DNA of 64,000 bases from Flavobacteriaceae bacterium (GTDB lineage: Bacteria; Bacteroidota; Bacteroidia; Flavobacteriales; Flavobacteriaceae). The notes under the pieces are model-generated. The model searched no databases, was not told where the DNA came from, and was given only the letters and a program-made list of their open reading frames with translations. Shown piece after piece: positions 26,339-36,231 of the stretch. The stretch lies in contig JABAZD010000028.1 of NCBI GenBank assembly GCA_018608705.1, positions 22,480-86,479 of the forward strand, in the 5' to 3' direction. A program made the position numbers and the translations under genes. The stretch's first letter is position 1. Each line of letters opens with the position of its first letter.

Positions 26339-27523
26339 ATGAAAATCTATTACAATTCAATTAAATTATTAGTTGCTTCAATGTTAATTGCAACAAACTT
26401 CTCCTGTTCATCAGATGATGATCAAGTTATTACTACTCCAAATGAAGTTATAGCTCCCGATACATATGTATTCGAAAGACAAGGAGAAAGTACTGTCAGT
26501 TATGGAGGTCAAACAGCTAGACTAGATATGGCTGCTTCTTTATTTGGAAAACTTAATGACGAGAATGTTGACGGAGCATCGCTTCTTCAAATGTTCGAAG
26601 ATGGAACCGGTTTCACAGCAGAGGACGGTGCTTCTCAGGATCAAATTGACGCTATTAATGCGTTAAATAGTTCTGGTAAAAAATTAGGAAACAAAACAGC
26701 TGCTTATGGAGATGCTTCTGTACAACCTAAAATTGCTGGATTTTTGACTGAATATGCAGAAAATGTATCTACTAATTTTAATGTAGATGCTGGAGTAGGT
26801 GTTTCTGGATCTCATACAGGTTCTGGAGGACGAACTGTTCGAATAAACGAAAAAGGTATGGAGCTAAACCAAGTATTTGCTAAGTCGCTCATAGGTGCTT
26901 TAGTTATGGACCAGGTTGCTTACGGATACCTAAGTGAAGTTAAAATTGGAGACGATGTTGATAATGACGCTTCTGCATTAGGAGCTGGAGAATATACAAC
27001 CATGGAACACCATTTTGACGAAGGTCTCGGATATGTGTACGGACAAGAGTCGGATATTACGACAGCGTCTACGCCACAAGGTAATGGGATTTTATTTAAT
27101 AAATATCTTAAAAAAGTTAATGAATCTGAAGAGCCTGGGCTCGCTACAGAAATTTATGATGCATTCAAATTGGGTAGAGCAGCCATAGTTGCTAGTAATT
27201 CTGAAGTAAGAGACGAACAAGCTGAGATTGTTAAAACTAAAATGTCTAGAGTAATTCTTCATAAAGCAGCTCATTATCTTAGGGGTGCTGCAGAAGCTAA
27301 AGCAGCTGCTGATGTAGATTATGCTGATTATTTCCACGGCCTTTCTGAGGGATATGGATTTATTTTAAGTCTCCAATTCACTTATGATGCTGACGGAATG
27401 AATTATTTTTCTCATTCAGAAGTTGAAACAATGTTATCAACGCTTGAATCTGGAAACGGATTTTGGGATAGAACTCCTTCTGAGTTAGATGATATGGCTG
27501 CACAAATTGAAGCTAAATTGTAA
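26339..27523 (+). CDS. DUF4856 lipoprotein
   Basis: A 394-residue lipoprotein: lipobox-like ATNFSC followed by an Asp-rich tether (SSDDDQ). The body fits DUF4856: YVFERQGESTVSYGGQTARLDM near residue 47, AYGDASVQPKIAGF, QVFAKSLIGALVMDQ and a C-terminal half rich in Ala-helices with HHFDEGLGYVYG. DUF4856 proteins are regularly found next to imelysins and TonB receptors and are thought to take part in iron handling; mechanism unknown. Imelysin follows about 130 bases later. Confidence 0.85.
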   Translation: MKIYYNSIKLLVASMLIATNFSCSSDDDQVITTPNEVIAPDTYVFERQGESTVSYGGQTARLDMAASLFGKLNDENVDGASLLQMFEDGTGFTAEDGASQDQIDAINALNSSGKKLGNKTAAYGDASVQPKIAGFLTEYAENVSTNFNVDAGVGVSGSHTGSGGRTVRINEKGMELNQVFAKSLIGALVMDQVAYGYLSEVKIGDDVDNDASALGAGEYTTMEHHFDEGLGYVYGQESDITTASTPQGNGILFNKYLKKVNESEEPGLATEIYDAFKLGRAAIVASNSEVRDEQAEIVKTKMSRVILHKAAHYLRGAAEAKAAADVDYADYFHGLSEGYGFILSLQFTYDADGMNYFSHSEVETMLSTLESGNGFWDRTPSELDDMAAQIEAKL

Positions 27524-27593
27524 AATAGATTTCATTCAGATATTTTAACTCAATTATAAGAAATAATATTTTAGATCTTATATCCAATTATAC

Positions 27594-27601
27594 TATTTTT
27601 G
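27594..27601 (+). promoter_or_regulatory. Promoter -7 element upstream of imelysin
   Basis: TATTTTTG matches TAnnTTTG 49 bases before the imelysin ATG. A poor -33 element (no TTG at 19-20 bases) lowers confidence. A bulged hairpin follows directly. Confidence 0.4.
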
Positions 27602-27633
27602 CATGGGGGATTTGATTAGTCATCTCCCTCATG
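27602..27633 (+). other. Bulged hairpin in the DUF4856-imelysin gap
   Basis: CATGGGGGAT can pair with ATCTCCCTCATG, giving ten base pairs interrupted by two bulged bases and a ten-base loop. Only a weak T-run follows, so it could be a poor terminator of the DUF4856 transcript, an mRNA-stabilising structure or a 5' UTR element of imelysin. Confidence 0.35.
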
Positions 27634-27650
27634 TATTTTAAACCACAAAT

Positions 27651-28766
27651 ATGAATATTAAAAAGACTTCTTGCATATATCTTTTAATAGCTTTTTTAAT
27701 AGCTTTATCATGCTCTGATTCATCAGATTCTAATGAAAATGTTGTTGATAATTTTGATCGTCAAACAATTTTAGAAAATGTAACAGACAATATTATTTTA
27801 CCAGCTTTTGATGATTTTAATCCTAAAATTGCTCAGTTAAAAGAAAGTATTACCCAATTTTCAATTTCAACTACTTTAGCCAACTTAGAAACAGTTCAAG
27901 AGCTATGGGTTGATGCCTACAAGTCTTGGCAACATTTAGAAATGTTTAATATTGCGAAGGCTGAAGAGTTATATTTTTTACAAAAAATGAACACATATCC
28001 AACCAGTGTTTCTCGAATTGAAAATAACATAAATACTAATAATTACAATCTTGATTCAAACAATAACAATTGGTCTGCTCAAGGTTTTCCAGCTTTAGAT
28101 TATTTATTGTTCGGATTGGCCGATACAAATTCAGAGACTCTTATTTTCTACCAAAATGATGAAAATTTAGCTTACTTAAATTATTTACAAGCTGTAGCAT
28201 CCCAAATGTTACAAGTCACAGATATGGTTCATCAGGATTGGATTTTAATTAGGGATGTTTTTGTAACTTCTTCTGAAAATTCAGCGACTTCAAGTCTTAA
28301 TATGCTAACTAATGATTTTATTTATTATTTCGAAAAGGGATTGAGAACTAATAAGTTTGGTATTCCAGCAGGTGTTTTTTCAGGCAATAATACACGTGCA
28401 GCTAATGTAGAGGCCTATTATAATTCAACGATATCCAAAACATTGGCTTTAGAAGCAATTGAAGCTGTTGAAGGGTTTTTTATAGGGCAAACTTACAATT
28501 CCACTTCAACAGGTGAATCTTTGAAGAGTTATTTAGATTACATGACAGATAATACTACATTAAGTTCAACTGTTCTGATGAAGTTTAGCGATTCTAAGCT
28601 ATTGATTAATACACTTGATGATAATTTTGTTAACCAAATAGTTTTAAATAATGAACTTATGATTGATGTTTTTAACAAACTTCAAGAAGGTGTAGTGTTA
28701 TTAAAAACAGACATGTTATCTGTTTTAAGCATTTCAGTTGATTACATTGACGCTGACGGTGATTAA
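27651..28766 (+). CDS. Imelysin family lipoprotein (M75-like, iron-regulated)
   Basis: A 371-residue lipoprotein with lipobox-like IALSC. The two-helical-bundle imelysin fold is indicated by VQELWVDAYKSWQHLEMF near residue 85 and the central SAQGFPALDYLLFG near 145. In canonical imelysins this position reads GxHxxE; here His is replaced by Pro and Glu by Asp (GFPALD), as in a subgroup of relatives, so protease activity is doubtful. Imelysins accompany ferric-iron uptake systems. The gene lies between the DUF4856 lipoprotein and the HTTM/TonB receptor pair. Confidence 0.88.
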   Translation: MNIKKTSCIYLLIAFLIALSCSDSSDSNENVVDNFDRQTILENVTDNIILPAFDDFNPKIAQLKESITQFSISTTLANLETVQELWVDAYKSWQHLEMFNIAKAEELYFLQKMNTYPTSVSRIENNINTNNYNLDSNNNNWSAQGFPALDYLLFGLADTNSETLIFYQNDENLAYLNYLQAVASQMLQVTDMVHQDWILIRDVFVTSSENSATSSLNMLTNDFIYYFEKGLRTNKFGIPAGVFSGNNTRAANVEAYYNSTISKTLALEAIEAVEGFFIGQTYNSTSTGESLKSYLDYMTDNTTLSSTVLMKFSDSKLLINTLDDNFVNQIVLNNELMIDVFNKLQEGVVLLKTDMLSVLSISVDYIDADGD

Positions 28767-28799
28767 TAAATATTTTAAAATTAATAATTTCCACAATTT

Positions 28800-28833
28800 A
28801 AGGTTCTCTTTTTTAAATCCGAGAGCCTTTTTT
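28800..28833 (+). terminator. Terminator between imelysin and the HTTM gene
   Basis: AAGGTTCTC pairs with GAGAGCCTT (nine pairs, one U-G wobble) around a 12-base loop, followed by T's. It would end or attenuate transcription from imelysin, five bases before the HTTM ATG, so readthrough may set the receptor level. Confidence 0.6.
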
Positions 28834-28837
28834 CAAT

Positions 28838-30211
28838 ATGATAAACTCTATAGCTAATTATTTTAATAAACAATCAAGTGCTGCTCCATTAGCGGTATTT
28901 AGGATGTTTTTTGGTTTTTTGATGTTTATTAGCCTTGTTCGTTTCTGGTCAAAAGGCTGGATTGAATCTTTGTATATTGAACCTTCTTTCCACTTTTCAT
29001 ACTACGGATTTGAATGGGTGAAGCCAGTTGGATTGTATACCTATGCATTTTTTATTATTTGTGGTATTTCAGCATTTTTTGTTGCAATTGGATATAAATA
29101 TCGTTTATCGATATTGATTTTCTTTTTAAGCTTCACCTATATTGAATTAATGGATAAAACCACCTATTTAAATCATTACTATTTTGTCTCTCTAGTGAGT
29201 TTTATAATGCTATTTATCCCATGTAATGCAATGTTTTCTATCGATGCTATATCTATCAGAAAATCATACAAGACGGTTCCAAAATGGACGATCGACAGCT
29301 TAAAGTTAATGTTAGGAATTGTATATTTTTATGCAGGTATAACAAAAATAAATTCTGATTGGTTATTAAATGCTATGCCTTTAAAGCTTTGGTTAAAATC
29401 TAAATACGATTTACCATTTATTGGTCATACATTAATGCAGCAAGAGTGGTTTCACTTTTTTATGAGTTGGGGAGGTATGTTTTACGACATCAGTATCCCC
29501 TTTTTGTTATTGTTCAGGAAAACACGATCCATAGCCTTTGTTTTAGTAGTTGCCTTTCATATCACTACTCGTGTCCTTTTTCCAATAGGAATGTTTCCAT
29601 ACATCATGATATTATCAACGATAATATTTTTTGATTCTAACGTTCATTATAAAATAATTCACTTTACAATCAAAATTCTTGAGTTTTTTAAAATGAAAAC
29701 GGATAACTTAAAATTATCTTTCAGTCAAGTAAATCATTATAAAGTTTGGAATACATCTCTATTGATTATTGTTGTTTTTATGACAATACAAATAATTATA
29801 CCTTTGAGATCTCTACTTTATCCTGGTGAACTTTTTTGGAACGAACAAGGTTACAGATTTTCTTGGCGTGTAATGTTGATGGAGAAAAAAGGTAATTCAG
29901 TTTTTAAAATTGTAAACTCAAAAACCAATTCCTTTTTTTATGTAAATAATGATGATTTTCTTACCCCTGTTCAGCAGAAGCAAATGAGTTTTCAACCTGA
30001 TATGATATTAGAATATGGACATTATTTAGGTAATCATTTCAAGAGTCAAGGGCATCAAAATGTAGCTGTCTTTGTTGAAAGTTATGTATCTTTGAATGGT
30101 CGACTTAGTCAGCAATTTATCGATCCTTCAGCAAACTTGATGGAGCTTAAAGACTCGTTTAAACACAAATTTTGGATTAAACCACTAAATGATGAAATTA
30201 AAGGATTTTAA
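28838..30211 (+). CDS. HTTM domain membrane protein (vitamin K-dependent gamma-carboxylase-like)
   Basis: A 457-residue polytopic membrane protein with about eight hydrophobic segments. The HTTM family features are visible: an N-terminal PLAVFRMFFGFLMF helix, FVAIGYKYRLSIL, TYLNHYYFVSLVSFIM near residue 110 and IVYFYAGITKINSDWL near 170. HTTM proteins resemble vitamin-K-dependent gamma-carboxylase, but substrates in bacteria are unknown. Next to imelysin and a TonB receptor in many Flavobacteriia, it is probably involved in iron acquisition. It overlaps the receptor start by 23 bases. Confidence 0.88.
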   Translation: MINSIANYFNKQSSAAPLAVFRMFFGFLMFISLVRFWSKGWIESLYIEPSFHFSYYGFEWVKPVGLYTYAFFIICGISAFFVAIGYKYRLSILIFFLSFTYIELMDKTTYLNHYYFVSLVSFIMLFIPCNAMFSIDAISIRKSYKTVPKWTIDSLKLMLGIVYFYAGITKINSDWLLNAMPLKLWLKSKYDLPFIGHTLMQQEWFHFFMSWGGMFYDISIPFLLLFRKTRSIAFVLVVAFHITTRVLFPIGMFPYIMILSTIIFFDSNVHYKIIHFTIKILEFFKMKTDNLKLSFSQVNHYKVWNTSLLIIVVFMTIQIIIPLRSLLYPGELFWNEQGYRFSWRVMLMEKKGNSVFKIVNSKTNSFFYVNNDDFLTPVQQKQMSFQPDMILEYGHYLGNHFKSQGHQNVAVFVESYVSLNGRLSQQFIDPSANLMELKDSFKHKFWIKPLNDEIKGF

Positions 30212-32618
30212 ACTTCTTATTTTTTTAATTTTTATTCCGTTTTTTTCATTTACACAAGTAAATGTTTTTGGGGAGGTTTATGATAAAACCACTGAAATCG
30301 GTCTAGAATCTGTAGAAATTTATAATGAGTTTGGCGATTTATTAGCTGTTACGAATTCTTATGGTAAATATGAGTTCACATCTTTTAAACCTAAGCTTAA
30401 TCTAATTTTTTTTAGCTATGGATATGAGCCTTTTAAAAGTTCTGTAATTGTTAACGGCTCAATATCAGAACCTATATTTATTGAACCTTCAATTGAACAG
30501 CTGTCGGAAGTGGAACTCATCGCAGTAAAACAGAAGCTCTTTTCAATTAAACGACTTAAGGATGTCCAAGGTACTGCTATATTTGCGGGTAAAAAAAACG
30601 AAGTAATCTTAGTTGATAATACTATGGCCAATTTAGCAAGTAATAATGCACGTCAAATATATAGTCAAATTGCTGGACTTAATATATACCAAAATGATGA
30701 TGCTGGCTTGCAACTTAACATCGGAGGTAGAGGATTAGACCCCAATAGAACTTCAAATTTTAATACACGTCAAAATAATTACGATATTAGTGCAGATGTG
30801 CTGGGTTATCCTGAAAGTTATTACTCACCGCCTTCCGAATCACTTTCTGAAATTCAAATTGTTAGAGGTGCAGCTTCATTGCAGTACGGGACTCAGTTTG
30901 GAGGTTTAGTTAATTTTATTACAAAGTCCCCTAATACAGAAAAGCCACTTGAGGTGGTGTTAAGAAATACTGTTGGAAGTAATAACCTTTACACTAATTT
31001 TACTAGTTTCAGTGGTACAAGTAAAAAGTTAAGTTATTATTCTTACATTAATTACAAAATAGGAGACGGTTTTAGACCAAACTCAGAATTTGAATCTAAA
31101 AACTTCTTTTCATACATCAACTATGATTTCTCACCAAAAACTAATTTAGAATTTGAGTTAACTTATTTAGAATATCTCGCTCAGCAAGCAGGTGGGCTTA
31201 ACGATTCTATGTTTGATATAAACCCTTACCAAAGTGTGCGTTCTAGAAATTGGTTTAAAGTTAACTGGTTATTATATAATGTTAAATTAACCCACAGGTT
31301 TTCTGATCAAACATTATTTAGTTTTAATTTATTTGGACTCAATGCTAGTAGAAATGCTATTGGCTTTAGAACTAATCGGGTTGATCAAGTAGATTCTTTT
31401 GAAGAAAGAGATTTAATTAAAGGTAAATTTAGGAATTTTGGTTTTGAATCTAGGGTAATACATGATTACACTATTTTAGAGAAAAAAGCCACTTTATTGT
31501 TGGGGGTTAAGTTTTACAGGGCAAATAATAGCAATCAACAAGGACCAGGATCTGACGGTTCTGGACCTGATTTTGGTTTTGATACTGAACAGTATATTGA
31601 TTACCAAGCTCAGTCTTCTTATAAATATCCAAATTTGAATACAGCTTTATTTGGTGAGCAAATCATATATCTTAACAAAAAAATTTCTGTTACACCTGGT
31701 TTTAGACTGGAACATATTACAACAGGAAGTAAAGGCTCTTACAAAAACATTAATTTAGATGCAGCGGGGAATTTGCTTTTAAATGAAACTATATATAGTG
31801 ACGAAACTCGAAAACGTTCATTTGTTCTTTTTGGAGTTGGGGCTAGCTATAAGCCCAACGAATTCTTAGAGATATATAATAATATTTCACAAAACTATCG
31901 TTCAGTAACCTTCGCAGATATAAGTATCGTAAACCCAGCATACGTGATTAATCCAGAAATTACTGATGAGAAAGGATATAATTTAGATCTTGGTGTAAGA
32001 GGAGTATTTAATAGGACTATATCTTATGATATAAGTCTTTTTGGATTGATTTATAATGACAGAATAGGTTTCGTACAGAAAATATTTCAAGACGGTAATG
32101 TAAAATCTGAAAGAGGAAATGTTGGAGATGCCTTTATTTATGGTCTTGAGTCCTTGGTTGACTTTAATCTAATTAAGCTTTTAAATATTGATTACAATTA
32201 TGGGGCTTCCTTTTTTGTTAATACTTCCATAATTGATTCTAAATACAAATCCTCTGATATAAATGGTATAACAGGAAAAAAAGTGGAATTTGTTCCTAGA
32301 CTTAATTTTAAATCTGGTTTTAAATTTTCATTTAAGGACTTGTCCACAAGTATCCAATACACCTATATGTCAGAACAGTATACAGACGCATCTAACTCAA
32401 TAAATAGTAATTTAAGTGGTGTTATAGGTTTGCTTCCTTCCTATGATGTATTAGACATTTCTTTAGCTTACAAGTATCAAAACTTTAAAGCTGAAGCTGG
32501 AATAAATAATGCACTCGATAATGCATATTTTACACGCCGCGCTACTGGTTACCCTGGGCCAGGTATTATCCCTTCTCCACCAAAAAACATCTATTTAACT
32601 CTAGAGCTAAAATTTTAA
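30189..32618 (+). CDS. TonB-dependent receptor, FecA-like
   Basis: Outer-membrane receptor of 809 residues. After a signal peptide (ending near FSFTQ), an approximately 80-residue carboxypeptidase-regulatory-like beta domain precedes the plug (INIGGRGLDPNRT-type segment near 175, and IVRGAASLQYGTQFGGLVNF near 225). The remaining 550 residues alternate aromatic-flanked strands and end in LTLELKF, the usual terminal strand with final Phe. Organisation and neighbours (imelysin, HTTM) point to ferric-citrate or siderophore-like uptake; the ligand is unproven. Its ATG lies inside the HTTM gene. Confidence 0.92.
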   Translation: MMKLKDFKLLIFLIFIPFFSFTQVNVFGEVYDKTTEIGLESVEIYNEFGDLLAVTNSYGKYEFTSFKPKLNLIFFSYGYEPFKSSVIVNGSISEPIFIEPSIEQLSEVELIAVKQKLFSIKRLKDVQGTAIFAGKKNEVILVDNTMANLASNNARQIYSQIAGLNIYQNDDAGLQLNIGGRGLDPNRTSNFNTRQNNYDISADVLGYPESYYSPPSESLSEIQIVRGAASLQYGTQFGGLVNFITKSPNTEKPLEVVLRNTVGSNNLYTNFTSFSGTSKKLSYYSYINYKIGDGFRPNSEFESKNFFSYINYDFSPKTNLEFELTYLEYLAQQAGGLNDSMFDINPYQSVRSRNWFKVNWLLYNVKLTHRFSDQTLFSFNLFGLNASRNAIGFRTNRVDQVDSFEERDLIKGKFRNFGFESRVIHDYTILEKKATLLLGVKFYRANNSNQQGPGSDGSGPDFGFDTEQYIDYQAQSSYKYPNLNTALFGEQIIYLNKKISVTPGFRLEHITTGSKGSYKNINLDAAGNLLLNETIYSDETRKRSFVLFGVGASYKPNEFLEIYNNISQNYRSVTFADISIVNPAYVINPEITDEKGYNLDLGVRGVFNRTISYDISLFGLIYNDRIGFVQKIFQDGNVKSERGNVGDAFIYGLESLVDFNLIKLLNIDYNYGASFFVNTSIIDSKYKSSDINGITGKKVEFVPRLNFKSGFKFSFKDLSTSIQYTYMSEQYTDASNSINSNLSGVIGLLPSYDVLDISLAYKYQNFKAEAGINNALDNAYFTRRATGYPGPGIIPSPPKNIYLTLELKF

Positions 32619-32695
32619 TTAAATTTTATTGCTACCCTTTTTTAAATCAAAACAATAATTTACTTGATTTATAATACAAAATAAAAAATTAAACC

Positions 32696-32703
32696 TAAAT
32701 TTG
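32696..32703 (+). promoter_or_regulatory. Promoter -7 element for guaB
   Basis: TAAATTTG matches the Bacteroidota -7 consensus and lies 23 bases before the guaB ATG. No TTG at the -33 position, so it is a half match. Confidence 0.45.
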
Positions 32704-32726
32704 TATGCAATTAGAAATTAATTGCT

Positions 32727-34199
32727 ATGAATTCACATCTATCCAAAATTGTCGGTGAAGGTCTTACTTACGACGATGTTCTTTTAATACCAGCGTACTC
32801 TGAAATTCTTCCTAGAGAAGTTAGTATTAAATCAAAATTCACAAAGAACATTCACTTAAATGTTCCTATATGCTCAGCAGCAATGGATACTGTTACTGAA
32901 AGTAAAATGGCTATTGCCATGGCACGTGAAGGAGGGATAGGCGTATTGCATAAAAATATGACTATTGAACAACAAGCCATTAAAGTCAGGAAAGTTAAAC
33001 GTGCTGAAAGTGGTATGATTATCGATCCAGTTACCTTACCAATGGACGCTAGTGTTATGGATGCCAAAAACAGTATGAAAGAACATAGAATAGGAGGGAT
33101 TCCTATTATAGATAATGATGGGTTTCTAAAAGGAATTGTTACAAATCGAGATTTAAGATTTGAAAAAAAAGATAACCGACCAATTACTGAAATTATGACT
33201 TCTAAAGGATTAGTAACAACTGCTGAGGGAACTTCTCTGCAGCAGGCTGAGGTTATTTTACAGAAACAAAAAATTGAAAAACTTCCAGTAGTTGATGCGA
33301 ATTTTAAATTAGTAGGTTTAATTACCTTTAGAGATATCACAAAATTAACGCAAAAGCCAATCTCTAATAAAGACCAATACGGTCGATTACGTGTAGCAGC
33401 AGCCATTGGAGTAACTAGTGACGCCTTGGAGCGAACTAAAGCTCTGGTAAGTTCTGGAGTTGACGCTATTATCATAGACACTGCTCACGGACATACTAAA
33501 GGGGTTGTAAACGTTTTAAAATCAATTAAAACTAATTTCCCTGATTTAGACATAGTAGTTGGAAATATTGCGACAGCTGAGGCTGCGAAGTATTTAGTTG
33601 ATGCTGGAGCAGATGCTGTAAAAGTCGGTATTGGACCTGGATCGATTTGCACCACTCGTGTGGTGGCAGGTGTTGGATTTCCGCAGTTTTCGGCTGTGTT
33701 AGAGGTTTCTGCTGCACTTAAAGGCACAGGAATACCTGTAATTGCCGATGGCGGTATACGTTACACTGGAGACATCCCTAAAGCATTAGCCGCTGGTGCT
33801 GACAGTGTAATGTTAGGGTCTCTCCTTGCAGGTACTAAAGAATCGCCTGGTGAAACTATTATTTATGAGGGACGTAAATTTAAATCTTACAGGGGAATGG
33901 GGTCTGTTGAAGCGATGAAAGAAGGTAGTAAAGATCGCTATTTTCAAGACGTTGAAGATGATATTAAAAAACTAGTTCCCGAAGGCATCGTTGGACGTGT
34001 TCCTTACAAAGGAGATCTCTTTGAAAGTATTCATCAATTTATAGGAGGCCTGCGTGCAGGTATGGGATATTGTGGTGCTAAAGATATCAAAACTCTTAAA
34101 GATACCGGTCAATTTGTTAAAATTACAACATCAGGAATTAGCGAAAGCCATCCTCATAATGTGATGATAACAAAAGAATCTCCAAACTATTCAAGATAG
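32727..34199 (+). CDS. guaB: Inosine-5'-monophosphate dehydrogenase
   Basis: NAD-dependent oxidation of IMP to XMP, the committed step to GMP. The TIM barrel starts [15 protein letters not shown]; two CBS domains occupy about residues 95-210 ([16 protein letters not shown]), and the catalytic loop [13 protein letters not shown] near 305 carries the active-site Cys. The flap follows with [16 protein letters not shown]. Length 490 is normal. It precedes the periplasmic PPIase cluster, which has its own promoter. Confidence 0.98.
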   Translation: MNSHLSKIVGEGLTYDDVLLIPAYSEILPREVSIKSKFTKNIHLNVPICSAAMDTVTESKMAIAMAREGGIGVLHKNMTIEQQAIKVRKVKRAESGMIIDPVTLPMDASVMDAKNSMKEHRIGGIPIIDNDGFLKGIVTNRDLRFEKKDNRPITEIMTSKGLVTTAEGTSLQQAEVILQKQKIEKLPVVDANFKLVGLITFRDITKLTQKPISNKDQYGRLRVAAAIGVTSDALERTKALVSSGVDAIIIDTAHGHTKGVVNVLKSIKTNFPDLDIVVGNIATAEAAKYLVDAGADAVKVGIGPGSICTTRVVAGVGFPQFSAVLEVSAALKGTGIPVIADGGIRYTGDIPKALAAGADSVMLGSLLAGTKESPGETIIYEGRKFKSYRGMGSVEAMKEGSKDRYFQDVEDDIKKLVPEGIVGRVPYKGDLFESIHQFIGGLRAGMGYCGAKDIKTLKDTGQFVKITTSGISESHPHNVMITKESPNYSR

Positions 34200-34234
34200 T
34201 TTTAGGATTTATTTTATCAAGTTTAAATAGACTC

Positions 34235-34264
34235 TTGTATTCTACTTCAGATTTAGTATTTTTG
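34235..34264 (+). promoter_or_regulatory. Promoter of the periplasmic PPIase cluster; decides the first start
   Basis: TTG (34235-34237) and TATTTTTG (34257-34264) are exactly 19 bases apart, a full Bacteroidota promoter. The ORF track's start codon at 34235 is this very TTG, so translation must begin at ATG 34286. Confidence 0.75.
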
Positions 34265-34285
34265 TTCTTCTCAAAAAAATCTTAC

Positions 34286-36229
34286 ATGAAGAAATCATTC
34301 TTTTTATATGCCCTATTATTTCTCTCATTAAATATTTCATTTTCACAGGTTTCCGATTCTGATGTTTTATTAACAATTTCTGATGAACCAGTTTTGGCAA
34401 CAGAGTTTATTAGAGTTTACAACAAAAACTTAGACTTAGTTCAAGACGATTCTCAAAAAGAAGTAGAGTCTTACCTTAAACTTTTTTTAAATTATAAACT
34501 AAAGTTAGCTGAAGCAAAATCTCTGGGTTATGATAAGGATCTAGTTTATTTAAAGGAGTTAAAGACTTACCAAAATCAACTTACCCAAAATTATCTCACA
34601 GATAAGAATGTTACAGAAGAATTAGTTTTAGAAGCATACGAACGTACCGTAAATGAGGTCAAAGCACAGCACGTGTTGGTAAGGGTTGAAAATTTTGAAA
34701 CAGATACCTTACAAGCTTTTAATGATGTTCTTGCTTTTAAAGATCGATTAAAAAATGAAAATTTCGACTCTTTAAAAAAAGAAATCCATGATGGAAAAAA
34801 TATTTTTGTAGAAGATCTTGGTTTTTTTACAGCATTTAAAATGGCTTATAATTTTGAATCTAAAGCTTTCAATACAAAGATTGGTGAAGTCTCCAACCCG
34901 TTTAGAACTAAATTCGGATATCACGTGGTTAAGGTTTTGGATAAGAGAAAATCTAAAGGACTAGTTAGCGTTTCTCACATAATGATAGCTAACACTCAAA
35001 AGGACAATAAATTAGTTGCTAAGGACCGAATACTAGAATTACACCGATTACTAGTTCAGGGCGAAGATTTTGGAGCTTTAGCTAAGCAATTTTCTGATGA
35101 TAAGAGTTCATCGGCTCGTAACGGCGAATTAAAACCATTTAAGTCAGGTCAAATCAATTCTACTAAATTTGAAAATACAGCTTTTAGTTTAAAAGAAATC
35201 GGAGATATTTCTGAGCCCATTCAAACTAAATTTGGATGGCATATCTTGAAATTAATTAAAAAAACTCCTGTTGCTGATTTTAATAAAATAAAAAATGATC
35301 TTCAGAAGCAAGTAGGTAAAGACTCACGATCAAAACTCGTCAGAACAAAGATGTTTGAAAAACTACTTTCTGAATATAATCTTTCTAAAAAAAATCAAAA
35401 TTTAGTATCATTTCAAACTGAAGTAGTTTTTGATGTTTCTAATAGAAATTGGGATTTGTCTAATAAAATCAATAACACCAAAATATTTTTACAAATCAAA
35501 GATAGGTCCTATACTTTCCGAGATTTTATTGATTTTTTAAATAAAAATAGCAAGTCCATCAATAAAAAATGGAAAAAAAAGTTTATTATAGAAAATCAAT
35601 ATAATTTGTTTTTAGAACAATTACTATTCCAGTACAAAAAAGATAATCTTGAATACGAAAACCAGGAATTCGCTAATATTCTTAATGAATACAGAGAAGG
35701 CTTGTTGTTATTTGAATTAATGCAAGATAAAATTTGGGAAGGTGCTAAGAACGATACTTTGGGCTTAAAAGTTTTTTATAATAATAATATGAAAAATTAT
35801 TTATGGCCCGATAGGATTATAGGTTCTATTGCTAGTTCTTCAAGTTACAAAACCATCAAAAAAGTTCGTAAATCATGGTTAAACAATCATTCCAATGATA
35901 AAATTGACAAATTACTTAATACACGTAAACAAAATGTGATTTTTTCCAAAGGAGAATTTGAGCTTGGAGATCCTCCTCTTCCAAAAAATTTAATCCTAAG
36001 TAAACATCCAATTACTGGAGTGATTAAAGAGAATAACAACTTTTTTGTTGTTAAAATAGATGAATTTGTCCCAGAATCTCAAAAAACTATTTTAGAGGCC
36101 AAAGGACAACTTATTTCTGATTATCAAAATGAGTTAGAGTCTCGTTGGATTTTAGAGTTAAAATCTAAATTTCATGTAGATTTAAATGAAGAAGTATTTC
36201 AAAAAGTTAAATCTATAATTTCTAAATAA
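34286..36229 (+). CDS. Periplasmic peptidyl-prolyl isomerase with two parvulin-like domains
   Basis: Exported folding factor of about 647 residues with a signal peptide ending near NISFSQ. An N-terminal helical SurA-like lead (VLATEFIRVYNKNL) is followed by two PpiC/parvulin regions: about 125-225 (VKAQHVLVRV to FRTKFGYHVVKVLDKR) and about 230-330 (VSHIMIAN to IQTKFGWHILKLIKK). The C-terminal third has no recognised domain and ends in a coiled, Lys-rich segment. It heads a three-gene cluster with a lipoprotein and a SurA-like protein, likely assisting outer-membrane protein folding. Confidence 0.9.
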   Translation: MKKSFFLYALLFLSLNISFSQVSDSDVLLTISDEPVLATEFIRVYNKNLDLVQDDSQKEVESYLKLFLNYKLKLAEAKSLGYDKDLVYLKELKTYQNQLTQNYLTDKNVTEELVLEAYERTVNEVKAQHVLVRVENFETDTLQAFNDVLAFKDRLKNENFDSLKKEIHDGKNIFVEDLGFFTAFKMAYNFESKAFNTKIGEVSNPFRTKFGYHVVKVLDKRKSKGLVSVSHIMIANTQKDNKLVAKDRILELHRLLVQGEDFGALAKQFSDDKSSSARNGELKPFKSGQINSTKFENTAFSLKEIGDISEPIQTKFGWHILKLIKKTPVADFNKIKNDLQKQVGKDSRSKLVRTKMFEKLLSEYNLSKKNQNLVSFQTEVVFDVSNRNWDLSNKINNTKIFLQIKDRSYTFRDFIDFLNKNSKSINKKWKKKFIIENQYNLFLEQLLFQYKKDNLEYENQEFANILNEYREGLLLFELMQDKIWEGAKNDTLGLKVFYNNNMKNYLWPDRIIGSIASSSSYKTIKKVRKSWLNNHSNDKIDKLLNTRKQNVIFSKGEFELGDPPLPKNLILSKHPITGVIKENNNFFVVKIDEFVPESQKTILEAKGQLISDYQNELESRWILELKSKFHVDLNEEVFQKVKSIISK

Positions 36230-36231
36230 TT

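Noticed and set aside
26313-26340. Third Fur box upstream of the DUF4856 gene (TTTAAATAAGTCTAAA)
   Set aside because: Only 5 of 8 positions are symmetric and its spacing is even, unlike the two clear 19-bp sites.
32852-33481. Minus-strand 209-residue ORF inside guaB
   Set aside because: Antisense shadow of IMP dehydrogenase; low-complexity, no family match.
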